Positions 34,336 through 41,958 of a stretch of 51,918 nucleotides of DNA are shown here, piece by piece. The notes beneath the pieces were generated by a model. The model had not been told where the DNA came from. It did not search any database and saw only the letters and a program-made list of their open reading frames with translations. Position numbers and translations under genes: made by a program. Position 1 is the stretch's first letter. Each line of letters starts with the position of its first letter. This stretch comes from Corynebacterium sp. HMSC078H07 (GTDB lineage Bacteria > Actinomycetota > Actinomycetes > Mycobacteriales > Mycobacteriaceae): NCBI RefSeq assembly GCF_001812805.1, contig NZ_KV810470.1, positions 219,314 to 271,231 of the forward strand, written 5' to 3'.

Positions 34336-36627
34336 TTAACGGAAGATATTTCCGATGCCCTTGAGCACTGAGTTTCCGCCTCCTGCCAGTGGATTATCAG
34401 AAACCATGTAGGTCCATGTCGCGCTCGGGCGGGACAGGCCGTGGTCTTCCAAGTGTGCGCCATCGGAATCGATCACCACGGTGTTAAACGTCTCAACGGC
34501 ATCATCCACTGCGCGTTGGGCTAAGTCCTTGAACTCTCGCACCGCGATGCGGTGATACTCATCAATGGGGGTTTCACGCGCGATGGCCCGCAGGTGGATC
34601 GACTCGCGGACATCGTCCATGAGCTCTAGGTGATCTGCCCAAGACAGATCCAGGTGGTAGAGCATAATCTCGCGCGCGGCGCGCTCGCGGGCGTCCTGGG
34701 GAACGTCGGCAAGCTCGGCGGCCCGTTCGGGGGCACGCTCGGCCAGTTCCTCCCATGCCTGGGCAGTATCAAGGAGCTTGGCACGGCGCTCGTCGATGAT
34801 AATGCGCTGGTCGGCGAGCAACTGATTGTACTTCCAGGTCTGCGCGTGAATCTCAAGCAGTTGGCCCTCGGTTACGCGCTGGCAGTGCGCCACGAAATCG
34901 CTCACCCTCTTAGACTCTATGCGGCCGTCAGCATCCGGGCGCGCGGAGAGGGACTCATCCTCTCCTCCCTGCTGGACCACATCATCCTCTAGGGAGACGA
35001 AGAACACGGACATTCCAGGATCTCCCTGGCGTCCAGCGCGGCCGCGTAGCTGGTTGTCCAAACGCGACGAGCGGTGACGGGAGGTGCCCAGCACTGCGAG
35101 ACCTCCCTTCTCTACCACCACATCACGGTCGGCCTCATCAGCACCACCTAATTTGATGTCGGTACCACGACCAGCCATTTGGGTAGAAACGGTTACCCTC
35201 CCCACGTCACCAGCCTCGGCGACGATGCGGGCCTCATCCTCATCGTTTTTGGCATTGAGCACGCTCACCTCAATGCCGCGTTCCCGCAGTGCTTCGGCGA
35301 GATCTTCTGACTCAGCCACATCGTGCGTGCCCACCAACACCGGCTGTCCAGTGGCGTTCAGGGCAGCAATTTCTTCGACGATGGCCTTCGATTTGTCATC
35401 GATAGTCGCATAAATGCGGTCAGCTTCGTCGAGGCGCTGCAGCTCCTTATTGCGATCGATAACGGAAACGTGCAGATCATAAAACTGACGCAGCTGGTCA
35501 GTGGCCTCAACGGCTGTACCAGTCATGCCACACACCAATGGGTAACGCCGCATCAATTCCTGCAGGGTAATCGTGTCGAGAATGCGCCCACCTTCAGAAA
35601 CCTCAAGGCCTTCTTTCGCCTCCACGGCCGCCTGGAGGCCATCGGGCCAGCGCTGGAGGTCGGCAACGCGGCCCCGGGAGGCGTCGATAAGCTGCAGCTT
35701 GCCATCCGTAATAATGTAGTGAATATCGCGGATAAGCAGTGCCTTCGCGTGCAGTGCCAGGTTGACCTTGACCAGCACGGAACCGATGTTCTCCTCGGAG
35801 TACAGCGAATCGATGCCTAATTCGCGCTCGACGCGCGCCGCGCCGTCATCGGTAAGCGCCACCGTGCGCCCATCCTCCGCGATGACGTAATCTTGGTCTT
35901 CGCGCAGGCGGGACACCACATTGGTGATATGCCCCGTGGACTCCTCACCAGGGCGATTGCCGGCTAGAACCAGCGGAACCAGGGCCTCATCCACTAGTAC
36001 AGAGTCCGCTTCATCTACGAGCGCCACGTCAGCGCGGGCCTGAACGGACTGCTCGCGGGAGGTGATCTGATTATCGCGCAGGACATCAAAGCCCAACTCA
36101 TTAACCGGGGCATAAATGATGTCAGCGCGGTAGGCTTCGCGCCGTTCATCAGGTCCAAGCTTTTCCGTCACGGAGGCCACGGTAAGCCCAAAGAACTCCA
36201 CGAGTGGGCGCATCCACTCGGCGTCGCGCGCGGCCAGATAGTTATTCACCGTCACCACGTGCACGCGTTTGCCAGTCAACGCAAAGCCAGTCGCAGCCAT
36301 GGCGCCGACTAGGGTCTTGCCCTCACCGGTTGCCATTTGGATGACGTCACCTTCCAACAACCGCAGTACTGCCTGGGATTGCACGTTAAAGGGGCGCACA
36401 CCCAGCTTGCGTTCACTCGCTACGGCCAGTGCTGCGAGGAACTGCGATTTATCTGCAATCGCACCGTCTGTGACGCAGGAGCGGGCAGCGGTGGCCACGG
36501 AGGCGTCGTCAAGCGCCGCAACATCCTCCACCACTGAATCCGCAGCAGCTACTACAGCTTTAGATTTCTTGTTGTTGCGCTCGGACTGCGCGCCCATCGC
36601 CTTCCAGAACCAATCGAATGCGCCCAT
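34336..36627 (-). CDS. secA2: Accessory preprotein translocase ATPase SecA2
   Basis: A 763-residue SecA-like ATPase, shorter than housekeeping SecA (about 900 or more), and lacking the C-terminal zinc-binding tail. It shows Walker A MATGEGKTLVGA near residue 100, DEADSVLVDEAL (DEAD-type motif II), the preprotein cross-linking region, VCGMTGTA, motif V/VI QMAGRGTDIKLGG and HRSSRLDNQLRGRAGRQGDPG. In actinobacteria SecA2 exports a limited set of proteins, many without signal peptides. The ATG at 36627 has GAGGAG 5 bases upstream. It is divergent from the hydrolase-OsmC gene. Confidence 0.93.
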   Translation of the reverse strand: MGAFDWFWKAMGAQSERNNKKSKAVVAAADSVVEDVAALDDASVATAARSCVTDGAIADKSQFLAALAVASERKLGVRPFNVQSQAVLRLLEGDVIQMATGEGKTLVGAMAATGFALTGKRVHVVTVNNYLAARDAEWMRPLVEFFGLTVASVTEKLGPDERREAYRADIIYAPVNELGFDVLRDNQITSREQSVQARADVALVDEADSVLVDEALVPLVLAGNRPGEESTGHITNVVSRLREDQDYVIAEDGRTVALTDDGAARVERELGIDSLYSEENIGSVLVKVNLALHAKALLIRDIHYIITDGKLQLIDASRGRVADLQRWPDGLQAAVEAKEGLEVSEGGRILDTITLQELMRRYPLVCGMTGTAVEATDQLRQFYDLHVSVIDRNKELQRLDEADRIYATIDDKSKAIVEEIAALNATGQPVLVGTHDVAESEDLAEALRERGIEVSVLNAKNDEDEARIVAEAGDVGRVTVSTQMAGRGTDIKLGGADEADRDVVVEKGGLAVLGTSRHRSSRLDNQLRGRAGRQGDPGMSVFFVSLEDDVVQQGGEDESLSARPDADGRIESKRVSDFVAHCQRVTEGQLLEIHAQTWKYNQLLADQRIIIDERRAKLLDTAQAWEELAERAPERAAELADVPQDARERAAREIMLYHLDLSWADHLELMDDVRESIHLRAIARETPIDEYHRIAVREFKDLAQRAVDDAVETFNTVVIDSDGAHLEDHGLSRPSATWTYMVSDNPLAGGGNSVLKGIGNIFR

Positions 36628-36712
36628 GTGCACTCCTCACCTTTCTGAGCGGCCTTACTCGTCTTCCCTCGACTCTAGTCAACCCCGGTTCGCAGCCTCA
36701 CACTTGCCCTTA

Positions 36713-36718
36713 TATCCT
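36713..36718 (+). promoter_or_regulatory. -10 hexamer of a probable leaderless transcript
   Basis: TATCCT is followed by seven bases and then the ATG at 36726; no ribosome-binding sequence is visible before this start. Confidence 0.5.
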
Positions 36719-36725
36719 TATTGGC

Positions 36726-37913
36726 ATGCAATCCGTGAACGTGACGCTCCCCTCCAGCACCGGCACAGCGATGGCCGGAACTATCGACTTCCCCGACACC
36801 CCACCGAAGGCTTTTGCTATCTTCGCGCACTGCTTTGCCGGCTCCCGCCACACGCCGGGCGCCGCCCGCGTAAGCAAGCAGCTCACCAACTTCGGTATCG
36901 CCACCCTGCGCTTTGATTTCCCCGGTCTTGGCCAGTCCGAAGGCAACTTTGGGGAGACAAACTTCAGCCAAAACGTAGCGGATATTCAAGCTGCCGCTGA
37001 GTGGCTGAGCCAGAACTACTCTGCCCCGCAGCTACTCATGGGACACTCGTTGGGCGGTGCAGCTTCCCTAGCAGCGGCTAATGACATTCGCTCACTCAAG
37101 GCAGTGGCCACTATTGGCGCGCCGTTCGACCCCGCACACTCCGTTCTTCATTACGCCGACAAGATTGGTGAAGTCGACGCCAACGGCGAAGTTGAGGTCA
37201 CCCTAGGCGGTCGCGCGTTGACCATTTCTCGCCACTTCCTCGAGGACCTCGCTGAGACCAATCCGGAGACCTACCTGCCACGCCTGCGCAAGCCGCTGCT
37301 TCTGTTGCACTCCCCGATTGATCAGACCGTCGGCATCGATAACGCCCAGAACATCTTCCTCACCACGCGCTACCCCAAGTCCCTTGTGGCCTTGGATAAG
37401 GCAGACCACCTTGTAACCAAGCAGGGCGCCGCTGCGCGCGCGGCAGATCTCATTGGTGCTTGGGCTGAACAGTACATCGTGCCGGAAAATCTGCCGGAGC
37501 CTGTCGACGCTGCGACCGCCGTTGCCACCCCGGCGGTGGGCACGCGCATGGGAGTCGTCGTACGCAGCAACGAGCACACCGTTACTGCCGACCGCACGAA
37601 GAAGGCCGGCGGCAAGGGCCAAGGTTTTACCGCTGAAGGCCTGCTCATGTCGGCCTTGGCCACCGCCACCACGCAAGAACTCAAGTCTGCGGGCAAGGAA
37701 CACAAAATGGATGCTAAGGCTATGGAAGCAATCAGCGTTACGATTACCCAGGACTCCGAGTCCTCCTTTACACGCACCATTTCGCTTCCGGATTCCTTGA
37801 GCGCTGCGCAACGCACCGCGCTTGTCGACGCCTCCATGGCCACCCCCATCGACACCCTCCTCAATGCCACCGTCACGACCACCATCGTGACGAATGAGGC
37901 CATAGGTTCCTAG
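36726..37913 (+). CDS. Alpha/beta hydrolase fused to an OsmC-like domain
   Basis: A 395-residue two-domain protein. Residues 1-250 are an alpha/beta hydrolase with HCFAGSRHTPGAARVSKQLTNFGIATLRFDFPGLGQSEG, nucleophile elbow GHSLGG, a late Asp in HSPIDQTVGIDNAQ and His in DKADHLVTK. Residues 260-395 are OsmC-like (TRMGVVVRSNEHTVTADRTKKAGGKGQGFTAEGLLMSALATATTQELKS), though the usual OsmC cysteine pair is not evident. OsmC domains reduce organic hydroperoxides. Such fusions occur in several actinobacteria and gammaproteobacteria. Start supported by a -10 hexamer 7 bases upstream. Confidence 0.8.
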   Translation: MQSVNVTLPSSTGTAMAGTIDFPDTPPKAFAIFAHCFAGSRHTPGAARVSKQLTNFGIATLRFDFPGLGQSEGNFGETNFSQNVADIQAAAEWLSQNYSAPQLLMGHSLGGAASLAAANDIRSLKAVATIGAPFDPAHSVLHYADKIGEVDANGEVEVTLGGRALTISRHFLEDLAETNPETYLPRLRKPLLLLHSPIDQTVGIDNAQNIFLTTRYPKSLVALDKADHLVTKQGAAARAADLIGAWAEQYIVPENLPEPVDAATAVATPAVGTRMGVVVRSNEHTVTADRTKKAGGKGQGFTAEGLLMSALATATTQELKSAGKEHKMDAKAMEAISVTITQDSESSFTRTISLPDSLSAAQRTALVDASMATPIDTLLNATVTTTIVTNEAIGS

Positions 37914-37922
37914 GCACCAGAC

Positions 37923-38321
37923 ATGATCGTTCTCAACCCCCTCGACTCTAGTGCTCGGTGTCCCTGTGGCACGGGTTTAACCTTTGGCGAGTGCTGCTCG
38001 CGCTACCACGCTGGCACTCCTGCGCCCTCGGCGGAGGCTCTTATGCGCTCGCGGTTTAGCGCTTTCGTTACCGGCGACGAAGACTACCTTCTGCGCACCT
38101 GGGACCCTGAAACCCGCCCCGAGCGCCTGGAGCTGGCCGATACCGGAATTCGCTTCTACCGCCTCGACATTATTGACACCGTTGCCGGCGGCCCACTCGA
38201 TGACACCGGCATCGTCGAATTCGAAGCCTTCTACAAAGGCGCTGCAAAAGGTTCACAACGCGAGCGCTCCTCTTTCCACCGGCAAGGCGGGCAGTGGGTC
38301 TACTCCTCCGGCGAATTCTAG
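37923..38321 (+). CDS. YchJ-like protein with SEC-C zinc motif
   Basis: A 132-residue protein of the YchJ family. The N-terminal SEC-C-type motif CPCGTGLTFGECCSRYHAG binds zinc through the CPC and CC residues; it is followed by PSAEALMRSRFSAFVTGDEDYLLRTWDPETRPE, the family signature, and a beta-rich C-terminal end (GIVEFEAFYKG...RSSFHRQGGQWVYSSGEF). Function unknown. It starts 9 bases after the hydrolase stop, so the two form an operon. Confidence 0.88.
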   Translation: MIVLNPLDSSARCPCGTGLTFGECCSRYHAGTPAPSAEALMRSRFSAFVTGDEDYLLRTWDPETRPERLELADTGIRFYRLDIIDTVAGGPLDDTGIVEFEAFYKGAAKGSQRERSSFHRQGGQWVYSSGEF

Positions 38322-38449
38322 GACAACTTCACGCGCCGCTCGGGCCGCGCCCGCCACATCGAGGTCACTAAAAAGGCGCGTGAACAGCAATTTGTTGAAG
38401 CGAATACCGCTGGTGTAATCTGAAGCAGTTGCACCACACGGTGCGACAG

Positions 38450-38523
38450 CGGACTATGGCGCAGTTTGGTAGCGCACTACACTGGGGGTGTAGGGGTCGC
38501 AGGTTCAAATCCTGTTAGTCCGA
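38450..38523 (+). tRNA. tRNA-Pro (anticodon GGG)
   Basis: A complete cloverleaf of 74 nt. The acceptor stem is CGGACTA / TAGTCCG with discriminator A; the D arm is GGCGCAGTTTGGTAGCGC; the anticodon stem CTACA/TGTAG carries the loop CTGGGGG, giving anticodon GGG; the T arm is GCAGG-TTCAAAT-CCTGT. CCA is not encoded. Its last 36 bases and one beyond form the left attachment repeat of the integrated element, so the tRNA stays intact after integration, but its original downstream terminator now lies 11.5 kb away. Confidence 0.96.
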
Positions 38524-38524
38524 C
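38488..38524 (+). repeat. attL: 37-bp repeat in tRNA-Pro 3' end
   Basis: Begins GTGTAGGGGTCGC in the anticodon stem and ends GTTAGTCCGAC, one base past the tRNA. It is identical to 49983-50019. The base before (G versus C) and after (T versus A) differ, so the repeat is exactly 37 bp. Confidence 0.93.
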
Positions 38525-38634
38525 TCAAAACACCTGGTCAGAGCCATTTTGACCAGTATCGCCTGTTCAGGGCACCTCGGAAACACTAGAACACCGAGAC
38601 CTGAACAAGCCCGATTCAGGCTCTCGGGGGAGAG

Positions 38635-38654
38635 ATTGGGCACGAATTGGGCAC
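38635..38654 (+). promoter_or_regulatory. Candidate integrase arm site, left end
   Basis: Two direct ATTGGGCAC copies 11 bp apart (TGGGCA at 38637 and 38648). The matching pair is found near the right end with the same 11-bp period (49903 and 49914). The second copy contains the TTG start codon of the integrase. Confidence 0.5.
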
Positions 38655-39786
38655 AAGAAAACCCGGCTTCGGAACCACGAGACAACTATCCAGCGGGCGT
38701 TTCCAGGCACGCTACACGGGTCCCGATAAGAACCGATACAAGGCCGAACACACGTTCTCGGATGAACTCGATGCCCTAGCATGGCTTGCGGGTATCAGGA
38801 AACAGATTGACCTCGGAACCTGGCAACCTCCAACGCTGGTTAAACCGAGCATCCCGAGTGTCGAAGACCTCACCAAGCGCTGGCTAGACCTGTGCAAGGC
38901 AGATGGATTAAGACCAACCTCGTTAGCAACCTACGAGGCAATCGCAGAAAACCGCATACTCTGCTACCCCGAGTTAGCTCAGCTCTCTGTGGACAAAGTA
39001 GATGCACAAGCCGTTGCTCGTTGGTGGGGTCGTGTAGTCGAAGACCATCCCACCACCACAGACCGGAACAAACGCGCGTACGGCAAACTGAAGACCATTC
39101 TCGAACTCGGTGTAGAGTACGGCTACCTCGAACACAATCCTGTGCACGTTCGCGCCGCTCGAAGGCAACCACAGCGGAAGAACAAGATGCTCCCGAATAC
39201 CGAGGAACTGCTCGGAATTTTGGACAACTCCCCTAGCCGTTACAAGTTCGCGGTGTGCATGACACTGTTCCACGGCCTTCGGGTAGGTGAAGCTCTCGGG
39301 CTTCGGACCGAGCACATCGTGACAACTTCACAAGGCCTTGGTATCCGTATCGAGGGCACGATGCAACGTCTCAAACAGTCGGACTCAAGAACCACGATGC
39401 ACTGGCAACCCATGCCAAAGACTCAAGCCGGGTACCGAGTAGTCCCCGTGCTGAGTGACTTTCTCGGACTTGTTCGGCACACTCTGGAGCACACACCCGA
39501 AGGAAATCTGCTCACTACAACCAGCACAGGAGAACCAGTGATGGATACCTCTTTCAGGTCCGTGTTTCACAGAGCAAAGGTCAAGGCAGGAGCCAGCGAG
39601 GAGATTACTCCGCACTACGGCCGTAACTGGCTAATCACTCGTTTAGCAGAGGCTGGAGCAACCCCAAAGGAAATCGGGGCTGTTCTTGGGCAATCAGACC
39701 TGAGCACCATTGTCGGGGTGTACATGAAAGTACGAGAAACAAGGCCTGCCGAGCTAATGAGCCGCGTTAGCGTGCCAATCAGCTAG
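38647..39786 (+). CDS. Tyrosine-family site-specific integrase
   Basis: A 379-residue phage integrase. The N-terminus (GTRKPGFGTTRQLSSGRFQARYTGPDKNRY) is an arm-binding module, followed by a core-binding helical domain and the catalytic domain. Catalytic residues: Arg212 (HGLRVGEAL), Lys258 (PKTQAGYRVVP), His323 and Arg326 (TPHYGRN) and Tyr359 (VGVYMKV). The usual second His is Gln349 (LGQS), a tolerated change. The TTG start lies in a repeat that may be an integrase binding site, so the gene could be autoregulated. It points into the element from the tRNA end, as usual for this class. Confidence 0.9.
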   Translation: MGTRKPGFGTTRQLSSGRFQARYTGPDKNRYKAEHTFSDELDALAWLAGIRKQIDLGTWQPPTLVKPSIPSVEDLTKRWLDLCKADGLRPTSLATYEAIAENRILCYPELAQLSVDKVDAQAVARWWGRVVEDHPTTTDRNKRAYGKLKTILELGVEYGYLEHNPVHVRAARRQPQRKNKMLPNTEELLGILDNSPSRYKFAVCMTLFHGLRVGEALGLRTEHIVTTSQGLGIRIEGTMQRLKQSDSRTTMHWQPMPKTQAGYRVVPVLSDFLGLVRHTLEHTPEGNLLTTTSTGEPVMDTSFRSVFHRAKVKAGASEEITPHYGRNWLITRLAEAGATPKEIGAVLGQSDLSTIVGVYMKVRETRPAELMSRVSVPIS

Positions 39787-40254
39787 CGCGACAACCAGGT
39801 GCCGGTTGCCCTTGAATCTGTTGAACTCCGCATGAACGGGAACGATATTGCATAGGACGTGCCCTGTTGTCGAAGGAGAAGACAATGGCCGGATATGGTC
39901 CACGTTCCGGGTTGCCTGAGTAAGCGGTCTACCAGTAGCGACGCACTCCCACGGGTTGACACCGGCGGTGTTCCAATAGTCGATAACCTCTTGCGGCGCC
40001 AGATGTTCAGCCGGGGCACCCGCTGCTCTAGCGCGTCTCTCCCCGTCTCTGAGCGACTCGAACAGGCCGTGATAGCGGTCTAGCTGGTCTTGTTTTCGGC
40101 ACTCGTTACAAGTTGAGTTAATGCCGTTGGCACCGTTGGTGGCGGTTGTGTAATCGTCAAGACTCTTGACCTCTAGGCAGCGGATACACCTCCTTAGGCC
40201 CTGCTCAAATAATTGTTGACGCTCTTGCCTAAACTCTTTGGTCCTCGTATTCAT
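39754..40254 (-). CDS. HNH-endonuclease-like protein
   Basis: A 166-residue basic protein. The N-terminal part has two CxxC pairs (CIRCLEVKSLDDY and CNECRKQD), probably a zinc knuckle; the C-terminal part has NVDHIRPLSSPSTTGHVLCNIVPVHAEFNRFKGNRH, a recognisable HNH core (DH, then N, then N-x-KGN). HNH proteins near terminase genes often nick DNA at packaging sites. It overlaps the integrase 3' end by 33 bases, convergent. The real nuclease activity is inferred. Confidence 0.75.
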   Translation of the reverse strand: MNTRTKEFRQERQQLFEQGLRRCIRCLEVKSLDDYTTATNGANGINSTCNECRKQDQLDRYHGLFESLRDGERRARAAGAPAEHLAPQEVIDYWNTAGVNPWECVATGRPLTQATRNVDHIRPLSSPSTTGHVLCNIVPVHAEFNRFKGNRHLVVALADWHANAAH

Positions 40255-40392
40255 TTCTTCTCTTCGGATAATGCTTCACAGTCGACCCATCGACGGACTC
40301 AGGGTAGAAACCTATGCACTGGTTAAATGAATCCGGGAAGGGTTTTGGATTTGAACTCTGCCAAAGAAGGCCCAGTGCATCTGACATGAAAA

Positions 40393-40410
40393 AAGGGCCC
40401 GAAGGCCCTT
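40393..40410 (-). terminator. Rho-independent terminator after the anchored protein gene
   Basis: On the minus strand AAGGGCC, CTTCGG-type tetraloop bases, GGCCCTT, then further T bases. The stem is 7 bp around CGAA/TTCG, 20 bases beyond the stop of the gene 40430-41104. Confidence 0.88.
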
Positions 40411-40429
40411 GCATGAAGTCCTCTACTGT

Positions 40430-41104
40430 TTAGTAGATGCGCAGAGTATCTGGACGAGCAACCGTGGTCAGATAGAAGTAGTTGTCATCGTGTGTGACAT
40501 GGGTGCCAACTTCAATGCCGGTGTAGTCGTCAGCAACAACATCTTTGTACAGGTCACCGTCGTAGGCCAAAACAACAGGAATAGAGATACGCCAATACTC
40601 GATGTAATACCCAGTCTTTGGGTCCGTGAACCCTTCAGTAGTTGCCACATCGTCTGTTCCGTCGGAATAGTCAGCAGCAGCAGCATCTTGGCTAGCGCGC
40701 ATTGCATCGTTATCGAGCCTGAAGTTCGTACGACCCCCTCCACGCATAAAATAAAGGCCAAAGGAAGAATCAACAACGTCGCCTAGCAGATCCAGTTGCC
40801 TCTCAGACTGGCCGTATCGTTGCTTGTGCGAGATTGGAGCTGGTTCGTTAGCCGGTTCCTTCGGCGTGGTTCCCGATGGCTCTGGACTTGCGATTGTGGA
40901 CTCTTCTGCGTCGTCAACTGGGGCAGAAGGCGAAGGCTGTACTGTTACTGTCTCAACAGTGGCCCCCTTGCTGCTGCCATTACCATTGGTGTTACCGATA
41001 ACAATGCCTGCAATACCACCGATTACAGCGATAACTGTTAGAAAAACACCCAGAATTTGTTGTACGTCAATACGCCCGATGCCTGGAAGTTCAATTGAGG
41101 GCAT
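40430..41104 (-). CDS. Membrane-anchored protein of unknown function in the element
   Basis: A 224-residue protein: N-terminal MPSIELPGIGRIDVQQ then one membrane helix (ILGVFLTVIAVIGGIAGIVIG), a Ser/Thr/Pro-rich linker (about 60 residues) and a C-terminal domain with AVVDSSFGLYFMRGGGRTNFRL, DYSDGTDDVATTEGFTDPKTGYYIEYWRISIPVVLAYDGDLYKDVVADDYTGIEVGTHVTHDDNYFYLTTV. The C-terminal domain would face outside. I chose the ATG at 41104, with AAAGGA 11 bases upstream. No family recognised. A surface exclusion role is possible in a mobile element, without direct evidence. Confidence 0.6.
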   Translation of the reverse strand: MPSIELPGIGRIDVQQILGVFLTVIAVIGGIAGIVIGNTNGNGSSKGATVETVTVQPSPSAPVDDAEESTIASPEPSGTTPKEPANEPAPISHKQRYGQSERQLDLLGDVVDSSFGLYFMRGGGRTNFRLDNDAMRASQDAAAADYSDGTDDVATTEGFTDPKTGYYIEYWRISIPVVLAYDGDLYKDVVADDYTGIEVGTHVTHDDNYFYLTTVARPDTLRIY

Positions 41105-41230
41105 GAGAGAATCCTTTCGAGATAGAGAGAAGAACCTACTCTGATTATTTTCCCAGTAATAGGATTTTGTCAATCCACATCGTTCGCTATCACCCCCAAG
41201 GTCTCACTCCCCATAAGGTCCGCAACCGTT

Positions 41231-41814
41231 GTGAACCGAGGAGGTTAGTCTCCGAACGGTGTTGTCCCACGTTCGGACCGAGGGCATCAAGCCCCACAGG
41301 TTCACAGAACCGAGGAGCGTTAAACGGGTCCAGCTCACGGCTGGGCCCTAGTCCCGAGGTCCCTAACAACCCTCCTCCTTCACAGGCTGTTCGCCTGCTC
41401 AGGTGGAAGACCTACCTCCCTTAGGAGCGGAGATAAGCCCGCTCCACAGTCGGTTAACACCTACGGCCCTACGGTAGCGGCATAAGCCCTTATGCCACTC
41501 CCTTGGTAGGAGTCCTTCGTGAAGCAACAGCTCCACTCAGTCCTGCGTGTCCCCTTCGAGGAGCGGTAACAAGTCCGCTCCCCTTCGGGTTACCTGTGTT
41601 GCCTAGGCAGCAGCGTAAGATGTAACGCTACTACCTAGTCCTATGTCCCTTCGTTGGAGCCGAAAAGAATACGGCTCCACTCAGTCCCGTTGTTTCGCCT
41701 CCGTGGAGCAGCCATTAGCCTGCTCCCCTTCGGGGTGTCTGTGCACCGTTCGTATCACCGACCGCCTAAGCCGGTCGATAATCTCACTCTCCAAAGCAGG
41801 CGCGTACAGCGCCT
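41231..41814. ncRNA. Gene-free array of about ten stem-loops (structured RNA or cis-acting DNA)
   Basis: Perfect or near-perfect short stems at 41251-41277 (TCCGAACG/CGTTCGGA), 41282-41294 (GGGC/GCCC), 41326-41348 (GGGTCCAG/CTGGGCCC, one U.G), 41383-41397 (CAGGC/GCCTG), 41424-41445, 41479-41496 (GGCATAA/TTATGCC), 41560-41581, 41603-41638 (CTAGG..AGCGT/ACGCT..CCTAG), 41656-41678, 41705-41726, 41759-41777 and 41798-41814. GTGAACC (41231-41237) could also pair with GGTTCAC (41299-41305). Four stems share GGAGC/GCTCC and covary at one pair. No convincing gene lies over it. Confidence 0.6.
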
Positions 41815-41822
41815 ACTTAGAA

Positions 41823-41955
41823 GTGCACAGTGGGGGATGTATAAGGGGGGTGCATTGTGCATGTGCACGTCTGCGACCAGGGGAAACGCAGAAAAGTGCA
41901 CACCCCAAGTGTGCATTTTACAACGCTGTGACCTGCATAAACGTAAAAAGTGCAC
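41823..41955. repeat. Iteron-like cluster of GTGCAC/GTGCAT
   Basis: Seven copies of GTGCA[C/T] in about 130 bases: 41823, 41850, 41857, 41863, 41896, 41911 and 41950. Several are preceded by A-runs (AAAAGTGCACACCCC, AAAAAGTGCACACCCT). They stand beside the 3' end of a RecA-fold ATPase gene. A replication origin or a regulator-binding cluster is likely. Confidence 0.5.
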
Positions 41956-41958
41956 ACC

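Noticed and set aside
40340..40375. tRNA-like GGATTTGAACTC (reverse of a T-arm)
   Set aside because: The T-stem does not pair and no acceptor or anticodon arm fits on the minus strand.
41231..41814. CRISPR array
   Set aside because: Repeats are imperfect, spacing is irregular, the units are hairpins with changing stems, and no cas gene is nearby.
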